Shown one piece after another: positions 37,173 to 46,760 of a stretch of 64,000 nt of DNA (position 1 is its first letter; each line of letters opens with the position of its first letter). Source of the stretch: Novibacillus thermophilus (GTDB lineage Bacteria > Bacillota > Bacilli > Thermoactinomycetales > Novibacillaceae); contig NZ_CP019699.1 of assembly GCF_002005165.1 (NCBI RefSeq), positions 3,534,001 through 3,598,000 on the forward strand, given 5' to 3'. The position numbers were made by a program, and so were the translations under genes. The notes beneath the pieces are model-generated. The model saw nothing but the letters and a program-made list of their open reading frames with translations. It was not told where the DNA came from and did no database searches.

Positions 37173-38156
37173 TCACCCGATTCTCAGTACAATTTTCCCG
37201 ATGTTTGCATTCGATTCCATGTAACGGTGTGCTTCTCTCACGTCCTGCCAGTCGAAGACGCGGTCGATCACGGGTTGCAAGCGCCCGTCTGCAAAACGCG
37301 GCAAGGCAAATTCGCTGAACTCTCGGGTTAATTTAATTTTGTCTTCCACGCTGCGCGACCTCAAGGCTGTCCCGACGATGCTGAGACGCCGCATCAAAAT
37401 GTCCGTCAAGTTCACGTCGCGCACTTTCGCACCGCCCAACGTGCCGATGATGATTAACCGGCCATCGACAGCAAGACTGTCGACATTGTCTTTAAAATAC
37501 GGTGCTCCGACGAAATCGAGGATGAGGTCGACGCCTTTCCCCTCTGTCAGCTCTTTCACCCACGGAGCGAACGAGCCGTCCTTGTAGTTCCACCCGGCTG
37601 TAGCGCCTAGTTCACGGCAGCGTTCCAGTTTTTCCTTCGATCCGGCCGTCACCATCGCTTCTGCCCCGAGCTCCCGAATCAGCTGGATCGCTGCCGTCCC
37701 GACACCACTCGCGCCGGCGTGTACCAGGACGCGATCCCCTATTTTAAGATCTCCAAACCAAAACAAGTTGGAATACGCCGTCAAGAACACTTCCGGGATG
37801 GCGGCTCCTTGTTCAAAAGAAAAGTGGTCGGGCAAACGCATCGCCATGCCTGCCGGAATGGCAACGTATTCGGCATAGCCACCGCCGGGGAGCAAGGCGC
37901 ACACGCGGTCACCCGGTTTCCACGCCGTGACTGCAGAACCCACATCCACGACTTCCCCCGCCATCTCCAAACCGAGAATGTCGGAGGCCCCCTTTGGCGG
38001 CGGATACGCCCCTCTGCGCTGCAACAAATCGGCGCGGTTCAACGCCGTCGCCCTGACCCGGACGAGCAAGTCCCCCTCACCCAACTCGGGGTCTGGATGT
38101 TCTCCGATATGTAAGACGTCTGTTCCGCCGAACCCTTGCATCAGTACAGCCTTCAC
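37173..38156 (-). CDS. NADPH:quinone oxidoreductase, zinc-type alcohol dehydrogenase superfamily (PIG3-like)
   Basis: A 327-residue medium-chain reductase. The start KAVLMQGFGG, then NRADLLQRRGAYPPP, the catalytic-domain PGDRVCALLPGGGYAEY and the nucleotide-binding VHAGASGVGTAAIQ are typical of the quinone oxidoreductase PIG3/TP53I3 group. There are no zinc-binding Cys clusters, as usual for this group. GTG 38156 gives the family's normal N-terminus (frame open to 38186). Confidence 0.9.
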   Translation of the reverse strand: MKAVLMQGFGGTDVLHIGEHPDPELGEGDLLVRVRATALNRADLLQRRGAYPPPKGASDILGLEMAGEVVDVGSAVTAWKPGDRVCALLPGGGYAEYVAIPAGMAMRLPDHFSFEQGAAIPEVFLTAYSNLFWFGDLKIGDRVLVHAGASGVGTAAIQLIRELGAEAMVTAGSKEKLERCRELGATAGWNYKDGSFAPWVKELTEGKGVDLILDFVGAPYFKDNVDSLAVDGRLIIIGTLGGAKVRDVNLTDILMRRLSIVGTALRSRSVEDKIKLTREFSEFALPRFADGRLQPVIDRVFDWQDVREAHRYMESNANIGKIVLRIG

Positions 38157-38234
38157 ATTCTCCACCCTCTCCATCACATGTATCACGTTTTATTTTACCA
38201 AAATGCACAATATCCCCACAGTGGAAACACAAAC

Positions 38235-38253
38235 GGTCCCGTGCGACGGGACC
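38235..38253 (-). terminator. Terminator of the small membrane-peptide gene
   Basis: GGTCCCGT and ACGGGACC form a perfect 8-bp stem with a three-base loop, followed on the minus strand by CGTTTGTGTTT. It starts 16 bases past the stop of the small gene at 38270-38374. Confidence 0.72.
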
Positions 38254-38269
38254 ATCGTGAAAAGTTGGG

Positions 38270-38374
38270 CTATTGAGTGATGGACCAGATGAGGGCGATC
38301 AACCCGGATACGACGACTAAAATAGTGATGACCGTGGCCCAGATGGCTTGCTTCCCGTTGCCTCTTATTCTCAT
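38270..38374 (-). CDS. Small single-helix membrane protein
   Basis: A 34-residue peptide: a basic start (MRIRGNGKQ) then one hydrophobic helix (AIWATVITILVVVSGLIALI) and WSITQ. An AGGGGTG motif lies about 11 bases before ATG 38374; ATG 38398 in the same frame would add eight residues. It has its own terminator, which supports real expression. Similar tiny basic-plus-helix proteins (for example the DUF4044 type) are common in Bacillales; function unknown. Confidence 0.6.
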   Translation of the reverse strand: MRIRGNGKQAIWATVITILVVVSGLIALIWSITQ

Positions 38375-38558
38375 TCGTTTGTTTACACCCCTGTCCATTT
38401 TTCAGTTAGTATGCCCATTTATCTCATGTCCATATTTGATAGATCTTCATCGCCACCAGTCAAAAATTGTTATAATTAAGAGACAATCAAATTCTTGGTT
38501 TTCTCTCATCTTTAGGCTATGATGTCACAGTAGAAACTTACATGCGAGGGGGAAGAAG

Positions 38559-39371
38559 ATGCCACTCTACAAAGCCTTGACGATTGCCGGTTCCGACAGC
38601 AGCGGCGGCGCAGGTATCCAGGCCGATTTAACGACGTTCCAGGAACGCGGCGTTTACGGCATGTCCGCCGTCACGACCATCGTCGCCATGGACCCGTACC
38701 ACAACTGGTTTCACAACGTGTTTCCTGTAGACGTCGAAACAGTGAGGAAGCAGCTCGACACGAGTGTCGTCGGCGTCGGTATCGATGCCGTCAAAACAGG
38801 GATGCTCGGTTCACCGGCCATCATCGAACTGGCCGCCCAAGTGATCGAAAAACACCGACTGAAGAATGTCGTCATCGATCCGGTCATGGTCTGTAAAGGG
38901 ACCGATGAAACTGAGGAATTGCAGCCGGAAAACACGAAGAGCTTGCGGGAAGTGCTCGTCCCGAAGGCTACGGTTGTCACCCCTAACTTGTTTGAAGCAG
39001 CGCGATTGAGCCAAATGCCCCCCATCCAGTCCGTAGACGACATGAAGGAAGCTGCCGCCAAAATTCACGAACTCGGGGCACAGTACGTGCTCGTCAAAGG
39101 TGGAAGCAAGCTGGATGCCGTCGACATTCTGTACGACGGGAACAAGTATGAAGTGCTCGAGTCGGAAAAAATCGAGACGACTTACACGCACGGAGCTGGC
39201 TGCACGTATTCCGCGGCGATCACAGCGGAGTTGGCCAAAGGGCGTTCCGTCATGGAGGCGGTCAAAACGGCCAAGGCCTTCATCACGTCTGCCATCAAAC
39301 ATTCGTTCAGGCTGAACGAGTACGTCGGGGCCGTGAACCGCTCAGCATACCGCGAACACGGGGAAGGATAA
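38559..39371 (+). CDS. pdxK: Pyridoxine kinase of the ThiD type (PdxK/YwdB-like)
   Basis: Phosphorylates pyridoxine, pyridoxal or pyridoxamine in vitamin B6 salvage. The 270-residue sequence resembles B. subtilis PdxK (YwdB), a ThiD paralogue: KALTIAGSDSSGGAGIQADL, SAVTTIVAMDPYHNW, VVIDPVMVCKGTDE and THGAGCTYSAAITAELAKG. The last contains the catalytic Asp-equivalent/anion-hole region; the expected D of GTGCTFS-D is replaced by GAGCTYSAA as in PdxK. A hydroxymethylpyrimidine kinase role is less likely. A GAGGGGGAAG site precedes the ATG. Confidence 0.88.
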   Translation: MPLYKALTIAGSDSSGGAGIQADLTTFQERGVYGMSAVTTIVAMDPYHNWFHNVFPVDVETVRKQLDTSVVGVGIDAVKTGMLGSPAIIELAAQVIEKHRLKNVVIDPVMVCKGTDETEELQPENTKSLREVLVPKATVVTPNLFEAARLSQMPPIQSVDDMKEAAAKIHELGAQYVLVKGGSKLDAVDILYDGNKYEVLESEKIETTYTHGAGCTYSAAITAELAKGRSVMEAVKTAKAFITSAIKHSFRLNEYVGAVNRSAYREHGEG

Positions 39372-39382
39372 AAGAACGTCAA

Positions 39383-39411
39383 AAGACACCGCCGTTTGTT
39401 GACGGTGTCTT
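39383..39411. terminator. Shared terminator between pdxK and ycsI
   Basis: AAGACACCG and CGGTGTCTT form a 9-bp stem with an 11-base loop between two convergent stops. The minus-strand side continues as CTTTTGACG, the plus side as CTTACTTAC, so it serves ycsI better than pdxK. Confidence 0.72.
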
Positions 39412-39413
39412 AC

Positions 39414-40193
39414 TTACAATACAGCGTGCTCTTCCTCTCTTATATCGGTCATGAACATGTGACCAGGGGCGTGGGTAATCATGAGGTCCGGCTTGCTTGC
39501 CATGGCAACTGCCTGTGGTGTAACCCCACATGCCCAAAACACCGGGACTTCGCCTTCGTATACCGTGACCGGATCTCCGAAATCAGGCTGGGTCAAATCG
39601 CGAATGCCAATCTCCTCTGGATGGCCGATGTGTACCGGCGCCCCGTGAACAGACGGAAATCTCGACGTGATCTGAACGGCGCGGATTACATCTCGGGATT
39701 TCATCGGCCTCATGCTGACCACCATCGGTCCCTTGAACACCCCTGCCGGATGACAGGGAATATGGGTTCGGTACATGGAAACGTTGCAGCCCTCGTCAAT
39801 GTGCCGAATCGGGATTCCGCTTTGGAGCAAAGCTTTTTCAAACGTAAAACTGCAGCCGAGGAGAAAGGAAACGAAATCGTCTGACCAGTAGCCCGATATG
39901 TCGGTCACTTCATCTTCCAAAACGCCTTTGCGGTAAATGCGGTATTTCGGAAGATCTGTTCGCAAGTCAGCTTCCGGAGCCGTTTGCCGCGGAACAGGGG
40001 ACCCCGTATCTGTCACTTCTAACAACGGGCACGGCTTCGGGTTGCGCACGCAAAACAGCAAAAAGTCATAAGCGTATCGTTTCGGCAAAATCACCAGGTT
40101 CGCCTGGGTGTAGCCTGGTGCTAACCCAGTGGTCGGTCGGCACCATTCCCCCTGGCGAACAGCCTTGCGAACGGTTTCAACGTCTTGATTCAC
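39414..40193 (-). CDS. ycsI: Putative hydro-lyase, YcsI/DUF1445 family
   Basis: A 259-residue protein of the YcsI family (D-glutamate cyclase-related in eukaryotic homologues; bacterial role not settled). It has TTGLAPGYTQANLVILP at the start, DFVSFLLGCSFTFE, and TPQAVAMASKPDLMITHAPGHMF at the end. In B. subtilis ycsI lies in the pxp (ycsF-kip) operon, and here too it is last in the same cluster, suggesting a link to 5-oxoproline or D-glutamate chemistry. GTG 40193 has GGAGGG eight bases before it. Confidence 0.88.
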   Translation of the reverse strand: MNQDVETVRKAVRQGEWCRPTTGLAPGYTQANLVILPKRYAYDFLLFCVRNPKPCPLLEVTDTGSPVPRQTAPEADLRTDLPKYRIYRKGVLEDEVTDISGYWSDDFVSFLLGCSFTFEKALLQSGIPIRHIDEGCNVSMYRTHIPCHPAGVFKGPMVVSMRPMKSRDVIRAVQITSRFPSVHGAPVHIGHPEEIGIRDLTQPDFGDPVTVYEGEVPVFWACGVTPQAVAMASKPDLMITHAPGHMFMTDIREEEHAVL

Positions 40194-40264
40194 ATCGATC
40201 CCTCCAGAGTTCAATTCAGACTAGAGGGCTCCCCGCTTAAAGGAGGCGCCCTTTTTAAAAAGTA

Positions 40265-41569
40265 CTACTTTACAGCACGCGTCGCGGCCTTCACTAACTC
40301 GACTGTCTGATCAACCGTCACAGTGCGGTGATGTTGGAACGCCGGGTCAATGTACACAGTACGGTCCTCAGGATAAAACTCTAGCGCCGCGATGTGCAGA
40401 TGGCCCCCTGGAACGTCGAAGGCACCGAGTCCAAGGCGGACACGGTTGGAACGGTATTGACTTTCGTTCGAGAGGTAGTTTCCGCCACCGCCGGATTGTG
40501 CCCTGGAGCCTGGTGTCGGTCCGTTTTCATGACAGCCGACCTCGTCAAAGGTAGGTGGCAACCATTCACACACTTGGTCATTGCGAAACACAGGCCAAGG
40601 CCCAGTCTGATCCTCCACCATCGCTTCGACGGGAAGTGCCGTCTCAATGAATTCAGGAAGAGGATCTGGCATAAGCCAGTGGGAGACGGTCGGGATGACA
40701 CTGGAGCGGGATTCCATTTCATTGTCGACACCGGTATGCCACCTCCCGGCGTAACCTTCAATCGCCATTTGGCGAGCGCCTCCCTGACTAATCGTCATCA
40801 TTAAGTTAATCCGTTGCGTTGTACGCTTCTTTAAGTACGGCCCAAACGTATCTTCCACTATCCCTTGCTCAAAGTCTCGCCAGCGAACAGGGAAGTTCAC
40901 AGCTTGAATGAAAGCCGGCCCCTTGTCTGTGTTAACCTTTAACCCGTCTAACTGGAGGGCGGAAGCCCCAGACGGGTTGCTTCGCCGAAAATCTCCTTCT
41001 AGTCTATAGGGGTCAAAACCGCTGACGAGGACCCGTTTAACTCCCTTCCCTTTGGGGAAGTCGATAGAGGAGATACCCCGAGAGGTGTACTCTAAACGCT
41101 TTAACAAATCTTGCCGCTCCGTCCCCTTTAACTGAAAATCGGGGGCCCACTATCGTAGGGCTTTGGTCATGTGCAGCCGTGCCCAATAAAGGGGACGGTC
41201 GTCGTAACGGTCCAGCTTTCCTAAATCCGGACGCTTTCCTTGAGCGCGGTGGACCGCTGTCTTCCACAACTGTGTCCCGTGCCTCTCTACGATTTTTTGT
41301 GCGTGTTTCACGTTTTGTGCAGCACACAGATCGCGTTCGAACTTTTCGACGAATTGATCAAAGCGGCTATCTTTTAAAATTCGCTGCGGGATGGGCGCAC
41401 CGTCTGTCATTCGCTGTTCCTCTTGGGTAACGGGAAGACTGGGATCAAAACAGACGGCCTCACTTTTGGCAAGGGTGATGGACGGCAAAGGGGCGAGTGA
41501 TGACAAAACTAGTAAACTCGCAGTCACGACAATCGCAAGGCGATGCACACCACGGGTTCGACTACCCAT
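40265..41569 (-). pseudogene. Secreted pyroglutamyl-peptidase-like protein with an internal amber stop
   Basis: One frame of 434 codons is cut by a TAG at 41150-41152. The upstream piece starts at ATG 41569 (AAAGGAGAGG site) with a signal peptide (AIVVTASLLVLSSLAPLP) and ends HMTKALR; the sequence then continues WAPDFQLKGTERQDLL in the same frame, so the stop is probably a CAG to TAG change. The downstream piece has VLVSGFDPYRLEG, RRSNPSGASAL and a late Cys/His-bearing region (EVGCHENG, GGHLHIAALEF), as in the C15 pyrrolidone-carboxylate peptidase fold. It would release pyroglutamate outside the cell, feeding the neighbouring 5-oxoprolinase genes. Confidence 0.83.
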
Positions 41570-41691
41570 CGTTTGACCTCTCCTTTAAACTTTTTCTCTA
41601 TATCCTGAATTGCACCAAGCTTTCGATTTCCGCGACTGTTTCCCACATCCTTTCGCCATGCTTTTGAATAGACTTGATGCAAGGGATACCT

Positions 41692-43035
41692 TTATAGAAA
41701 TCCGTTCTTTTCTAAAAATTTTGTATTAAAGTTCCCACTCACAAAATCCTCATGACGTAACACTTTTTCATGAAAAGGGAGTGTCGTCTCGACCCCCTCA
41801 ACGACAAATTCACTTAGCGCGCGCTTCATTCTCGATATGGCCTCTTCTCGTGTCGGCCCCCAGGCAATAAGCTTTGCAATCAATGAGTCATAGTGGGGCG
41901 AAATGACACATCCCGGATAAGCTGCGCTGTCCACGCGGATACCGGGACCTCCCGGAGGCAAATAAAGGTTCAATTTTCCGGGAGAGGGCACAAAATTTCT
42001 GTCAACGGCTTCGGCATTGATCCGGCACTCCATCGCCCAGCCGTTCATCGAGATGTCACTCTGGGTGAAACTAAGTGTCTTTCCGGATGCCACCGAAATC
42101 TGTTCCTTCACGAGATCAATACCGGTAATACACTCCGTCACGGGGTGTTCCACCTGTATGCGGGTGTTCATCTCCATGAAGTAAACGCGTCCAGCGCCAT
42201 CGTAAATGAATTCGACCGTTCCCGCTCCGACATAACGGACTGCTTTTGCCGCCCGGACGGCCAGCTCTCCTATTTCCCTTCTCTTTTCTTCTGTCACGGC
42301 TGACGAAGGGGCTTCCTCGATCAATTTTTGCAGCCGCCGTTGAATGGTGCAGTCCCGTTCGCCGAGGTGGACCACATTGCCGTACTGGTCCGCCATAATC
42401 TGTACTTCTACGTGACGAAAATCCTCAACGTACTTCTCCAGGTAAACCCCGGGATTGCCGAATGACGCAGCGGCTTCCTGCCGCGTAATGCGGAAACCGT
42501 TTTCCAGCTCAGCTTTATTGCGGGCAAGCCGTATTCCCTTTCCTCCCCCGCCCGCAGCGGCTTTAATTAAGACAGGAAAGCCGATGTTCTCCGCCACTTC
42601 CGCCGCTTCGTTCCAGTCCCGAACGAGGCCATCTGAACCCGGTACGACAGGAATCCCCGCATCCGCCATCGTCTTACGGGCGACGTCCTTCGCTCCCATC
42701 TTGTTCATAGCGTCTGCATCCGGCCCGATAAACGCAACATTGCAATCGGCGCACAGCTCAGCAAAGTCTGCGTTCTCCGCTAAAAAACCGTAACCCGGAT
42801 GAACCGCGTCACACCCTGTCAACGTCGCTATACTCACGATGTTGATAACATTTAAATAGCTGCCCATGGGAGACGCCGGCCCGATACAATAGGCCTCGTC
42901 GGCGAGTTGAACGTGAAGGGACTCCCTGTCTGCCTCGGAAAAAACGGCAACCGTACGGATCCCCATTTCCCGACAGGTGCGAATAATTCTGACGGCAATT
43001 TCCCCGCGATTGGCGACTAACACTTTGCGAAACAT
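41692..43035 (-). CDS. accC: Biotin carboxylase (AccC-type) of the pxp cluster
   Basis: A 447-residue ATP-grasp biotin carboxylase. It has ANRGEIAVRIIRTCREMG, HPGYGFLAENADF, the glycine-rich KAAAGGGGKGIRLA, and EMNTRIQVEHPVTE. It lies 13 bases after accB in a cluster with pxpC, pxpA and pxpB. The same grouping is known from staphylococci. Because it is not with the carboxyltransferase genes accA/accD, it may serve the PxpC-type subunit rather than fatty-acid synthesis; a second accBC copy elsewhere would be expected. Confidence 0.92.
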   Translation of the reverse strand: MFRKVLVANRGEIAVRIIRTCREMGIRTVAVFSEADRESLHVQLADEAYCIGPASPMGSYLNVINIVSIATLTGCDAVHPGYGFLAENADFAELCADCNVAFIGPDADAMNKMGAKDVARKTMADAGIPVVPGSDGLVRDWNEAAEVAENIGFPVLIKAAAGGGGKGIRLARNKAELENGFRITRQEAAASFGNPGVYLEKYVEDFRHVEVQIMADQYGNVVHLGERDCTIQRRLQKLIEEAPSSAVTEEKRREIGELAVRAAKAVRYVGAGTVEFIYDGAGRVYFMEMNTRIQVEHPVTECITGIDLVKEQISVASGKTLSFTQSDISMNGWAMECRINAEAVDRNFVPSPGKLNLYLPPGGPGIRVDSAAYPGCVISPHYDSLIAKLIAWGPTREEAISRMKRALSEFVVEGVETTLPFHEKVLRHEDFVSGNFNTKFLEKNGFL

Positions 43036-43048
43036 CGTCTCTTCCCTT

Positions 43049-43537
43049 CTACACGGGCTTTACTAAAAATAACGGCTGTCCGTATTCGACGAGTTGCCCG
43101 TTCTCTGCCAAAATGTCCACAATCTCTCCGTTCACTTCCGCTTCAATTTCATTCATTAACTTCATCGCCTCCACAATACACACAACCGTCGATTGCTGGA
43201 CGACATCGCCTTTTTGGACGTACGGTTCTGCGTCTGGAGCAGGTGCTCGGTAAAAGGTCCCCACCATGGGACTGACGATTTCATGGACATCCTCGTCAAG
43301 TTTTTCCTCTTTCGGAGGTTCACTTATGGCGGAGGACGCTTCACCGGACACCTCCTGAGATGTAACCCCTTCCTCCGTCACGTCATCTCCTGGCGCGGGC
43401 GGCTGAGGGGAGTTAGCGCTTTTTTCTTTTCTTTTTCTAATCGATAGTTTCTGCCCCGAACTCTCGTAATCAAAATGGGTAATGCTCGTTTTATCGATGC
43501 TTCCAATGAGCTCTTGAATATCTTTCAAGCTCAACAC
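43049..43537 (-). CDS. accB: Biotin carboxyl carrier protein (AccB-type) of the pxp cluster
   Basis: A 162-residue carrier. The N-terminal dimer-type segment ([17 protein letters not shown]) is followed by a Pro/Ala/Glu-rich linker and the biotinyl domain with the acceptor Lys in [13 protein letters not shown] near residue 123. GTG 43537 is preceded by GGAGGC. It lies between pxpC and accC. Confidence 0.92.
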   Translation of the reverse strand: MLSLKDIQELIGSIDKTSITHFDYESSGQKLSIRKRKEKSANSPQPPAPGDDVTEEGVTSQEVSGEASSAISEPPKEEKLDEDVHEIVSPMVGTFYRAPAPDAEPYVQKGDVVQQSTVVCIVEAMKLMNEIEAEVNGEIVDILAENGQLVEYGQPLFLVKPV

Positions 43538-43555
43538 TTATCTCATGCCTCCTAA

Positions 43556-44536
43556 CTAACGTTCATACACGCCTGCCGCAATGCTGAGCTGACGCAATAG
43601 CGTTTCCCGCTCGATCCATAACCGATGGGCTTCTTCGACGCTAACCGCCTCGAACGTAAGTTTTGAACCGGGAGGCAGCTGCGCCACATAAGGCAAATCA
43701 ACGGAAGTGACCGTCGCCACCCTCGAATAGCCGCCCGTCGTCTGGCGATCAGCCATGAGCACAATCGGTTCCCCGTTGGCCGGAACTTGAACGGTGCCAG
43801 GCATAATGGCGTCGGAAATTATGTCGGCACCTGACGTGTGCTTGAGCTTTGGGCCCGACAAGCGATAGCCCATGCGATCTGATTGGGTCGTCACTCGGTA
43901 CGCTTCGGACAAAAACGTTTCGATACTTTCGAGATCGAACAATTCATGATCAGGCCCGAGTACGACCCTTATGCTTTTAGAAGGGCGGTAGTCCGGTACG
44001 TTGGAAGGCGGTATCCCCCTCCTTCCGACTTGCTTCACTCTGTCCGCCATGTCTTCAGCCTTAAGCACATCCCCTTTTTTGACATACCGTCCTTTTACGC
44101 CCCCCAACCTCGCTTTGGCGTACGTCGACTTACTGCCCATCACATCCGGGACACGGATGCCCCCCGACACGGTCAAGTAGGCGTACACCCCGCTCCTGGG
44201 CTGTCCGAACGTTAATGTCTGACCCTTTTTCACCTGGACGGACTTCCATACCGGAATTGGGACCCCATCTACAGTGGGAGAGAGATCAGCACCGCAAACG
44301 GCGATCGTCGTATCGCGAAGGATTCCCAGTTCCGGCCCCATTAACGTGATTTCCAATCCAGCGGCGCCGCGGCGATTCCCGACGAGGAGATTCCCCACTT
44401 GCAGTGCGTAAGCGTCCATTGCGCCGGAGACGACCACACCGTACTGTTGGTATCCCGTGCGGCCGAGGTCTTGAACAGAGGTCGCCAAACCCGGTTTGAT
44501 CACTTCCAGTACGCCGCGTCCCATTTTACGTTCCAA
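43556..44536 (-). CDS. pxpC: 5-oxoprolinase subunit PxpC (KipA / biotin-dependent carboxyltransferase family)
   Basis: A 326-residue protein with the family start [20 protein letters not shown], then [17 protein letters not shown] and [20 protein letters not shown] followed by QTTGGYSR. PxpA, PxpB and PxpC together hydrolyse 5-oxoproline to glutamate with ATP. KipA in B. subtilis also counters the sporulation inhibitor KipI. The start is TTG 44536 or ATG 44524; both overlap or abut the pxpA stop. Confidence 0.92.
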   Translation of the reverse strand: MERKMGRGVLEVIKPGLATSVQDLGRTGYQQYGVVVSGAMDAYALQVGNLLVGNRRGAAGLEITLMGPELGILRDTTIAVCGADLSPTVDGVPIPVWKSVQVKKGQTLTFGQPRSGVYAYLTVSGGIRVPDVMGSKSTYAKARLGGVKGRYVKKGDVLKAEDMADRVKQVGRRGIPPSNVPDYRPSKSIRVVLGPDHELFDLESIETFLSEAYRVTTQSDRMGYRLSGPKLKHTSGADIISDAIMPGTVQVPANGEPIVLMADRQTTGGYSRVATVTSVDLPYVAQLPPGSKLTFEAVSVEEAHRLWIERETLLRQLSIAAGVYER

Positions 44537-45290
44537 CCCGCTTGATAAAAATGCCGTGATCCGTCAGTGCTTGTCGCAGCTTTTTCACGAATTGTAAAGC
44601 TTGCGGTCCATCGCCGTGAACGCACACGGTATCTGCTTTAATCTCAACGTCCGAACCGTCCACCGCTTCCACCTTCCCTTCTTTGACCATGCGGACCACC
44701 TGTTGGACAGCCTGCTCTGCATCGTGAATCATAGCATTTGGCTCAGTGCGGGAAGTTAACGACCCATCAGGTTGATAGGTCCGGTCGGCGAACACTTCCT
44801 GCGCTACCGTCAACCCGACCTTTTCCCCTGCTTTGACGAGCTCGCCACCTGCCAAGCCAAACAAAATCAGCCGGGGGTTGATCGCATAAACGGCTTCAGC
44901 GATCGCCTGCGCGAGGGTTTTATCTTTTGCCGCCATGTTAAAAAGGGCCCCGTGCGGTTTGACGTGACTAAGTTCCGCCTGGTACAGATGGGCAAACGCC
45001 TGTAAAGCCCCCACTTGGTATACAACCATGTTGTACACATCTTGGGGGTCTACCTGCATCGGACGGCGCCCAAACCCGATTAAGTCCTGTAACCCCGGGT
45101 GGGCTCCCAGCCCCACATTCAGTTCGACTGCCTTCTGAACCGTCCGCCTCATGACATTGTGATCGCCGGCGTGATACCCGCAGGCAATGTTGGCAGACGT
45201 AATGTGGCGGAGAATGAGCTCGTCCTGTCCGATCGTGTACGCGCCAAAACCTTCGCCCAAATCGCTGTTTAGATCAACCTGCACAACCAT
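44526..45290 (-). CDS. pxpA: 5-oxoprolinase subunit PxpA (LamB/YcsF family)
   Basis: A 254-residue protein starting [17 protein letters not shown], the LamB/YcsF hallmark, with [14 protein letters not shown] and [13 protein letters not shown]. It is the catalytic-type alpha/beta barrel part of the ATP-dependent 5-oxoprolinase. ATG 45290 follows GGGAGGAGG; the frame is open further upstream but inside pxpB. It overlaps the pxpB end by 17 bases, indicating coupled translation. Confidence 0.93.
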   Translation of the reverse strand: MVVQVDLNSDLGEGFGAYTIGQDELILRHITSANIACGYHAGDHNVMRRTVQKAVELNVGLGAHPGLQDLIGFGRRPMQVDPQDVYNMVVYQVGALQAFAHLYQAELSHVKPHGALFNMAAKDKTLAQAIAEAVYAINPRLILFGLAGGELVKAGEKVGLTVAQEVFADRTYQPDGSLTSRTEPNAMIHDAEQAVQQVVRMVKEGKVEAVDGSDVEIKADTVCVHGDGPQALQFVKKLRQALTDHGIFIKRVGT

Positions 45291-46032
45291 CTTCCTCCTC
45301 CCGATACGGTTCGACGTGGGGGTGAAACGTTCCATTGCGGACCGTTTCCAGAATGTCTTTGTACTCTTCCTCCGATACAGGGTGAAACCTGACGTAGTTT
45401 CCGGCCTTCAGCAATATCGGCGGGTCCCGATCCGGGTCATACAATTTCAACGGGGTCCGGCCGATGATCTGCCACCCACCCGGTGTCTCCATCGAGTAAA
45501 TCCCCGTCTGTTCACCGGCAATCCCGACAGACCCCGGCGCGATTTTAGGTCTCGGAACAGTTAACCGCGGCGTGGCAATTTTCTTGGACATCCCGCCCAA
45601 ATAAGGGAAGCCGGGCGTAAACCCCATCATATAGATTAAATAATTCGTTCCGGAGTGGATCTTCACCACTTCTTCTTCTGTTAATCCGTTATGGTCGGCC
45701 ACTTGTGCCAAATCTGGCCCTTTGTCCCCGCCGTAGCACGTCGGAATGTGCACGACGTCCGCCTTTGGCAAGTTGATGCGCGTCATCTTCTCCTTGAGAT
45801 CCAAGACAAATTGCTCAAGCTCTGCGTAAGAGATCACGTAGGGATCGTAAACGATCGATAACGCTGTGTAAGTGGGGATCCACTCCAGTATACCGTGAAG
45901 TTTTTCCTGCTCGAGTAAAACTGCAAAGCTGCGAATCCGTTGGTTCGTTTTCGGCGAAATGGTCTCTCCAAACTGTATTCGCAGCCCACTGTCACCAAAT
46001 GCGCTCACTTTGAACAACGCCAATCCCACCAT
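45274..46032 (-). CDS. pxpB: 5-oxoprolinase subunit PxpB (KipI family)
   Basis: A 252-residue protein with [16 protein letters not shown] at the start and [19 protein letters not shown]-type and [20 protein letters not shown] motifs (read as neighbours) typical of KipI/PxpB. In B. subtilis KipI inhibits the sporulation kinase KinA; as PxpB it works with PxpA and PxpC. It lies six bases after the broken NRAMP gene. Confidence 0.93.
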   Translation of the reverse strand: MVGLALFKVSAFGDSGLRIQFGETISPKTNQRIRSFAVLLEQEKLHGILEWIPTYTALSIVYDPYVISYAELEQFVLDLKEKMTRINLPKADVVHIPTCYGGDKGPDLAQVADHNGLTEEEVVKIHSGTNYLIYMMGFTPGFPYLGGMSKKIATPRLTVPRPKIAPGSVGIAGEQTGIYSMETPGGWQIIGRTPLKLYDPDRDPPILLKAGNYVRFHPVSEEEYKDILETVRNGTFHPHVEPYREEEDGCAG

Positions 46033-46038
46033 ACATCG

Positions 46039-46760
46039 TTAAAATAACTGAGGTATCGAACTTATGAGCGTGTCGACGCCGAGATAAGCGGTTAACGCGA
46101 CGACTACAGCGCCGAACACCGTCAACCACACCGGATGCCGGTAGCCTCCTACGATTTTTTTATTGTGGGCCGCAAGCAGCACAGACCCCAAAGTTAAGGG
46201 CAAAATCAATCCGTTTACAGCCCCCGCTAAAATTAAGAGGGTGACCGGCTGTCCAACTAAAACAAAGACGACTGTGGAGAAAACGATGAACCCGATGATC
46301 CAATACTTGTAGTGCTGGTCGATCTTTCTGTGGAAAGACCGCAAGAAGGAGACGGACGTATAAGCGGCGCCGATCACGGACGTAATGCCGGCAGCCCACA
46401 GCACTAAACCAAAAATTTTGTAACCGACAACACCAGCAGCGTGTTGAAAAGCAGACGCAGGCGGATTGTCCGGATCGAGGCTAAATCCCGATGACACGAC
46501 ACCCAAGACGGCCAAAAACAGGATGATGCGCATGATCGACGCCACGATAATCCCGGATACGGACGAGCGCGTCACTTCTCTGACGTTCTCTTTTCCGGAC
46601 ACGCCGGCCTCCAGCAAGCGGTGTCCGCCGGAGAACGTAATGTAGCCGCCAACCGTCCCTCCCACAATGGTGACGATAGCGAAAAAGTCCAGCTCCAAAG
46701 GCGCTACGGTCCGTAAAGCCGCTTCGCCTACCGGCGGGCTGCTCGTGAACATGACGTAAA
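46039..46760 (-). pseudogene. NRAMP-family transporter (YcsG-like), 5' half deleted
   Basis: The last 240 codons match the C-terminal half of YcsG-type NRAMP transporters: TSSPPVGEAALRTVAPLEL, GGTVGGYITFSGGHRLLEAG, ITSVIGAAYTSVSFLRSF. Homology begins abruptly at YVMFTSSPPVG; the first roughly 160 residues, including the metal-site helix 1, are absent, and the DNA upstream belongs to a sodium-solute symporter in another frame. In B. subtilis ycsG sits in the pxp operon. The longer open frame to 47181 is the shadow of the symporter gene. Confidence 0.85.

Noticed and set aside
36740-37318. 192-codon frame after panE
   Set aside because: It runs antisense into the quinone oxidoreductase gene and has no good start or domain.
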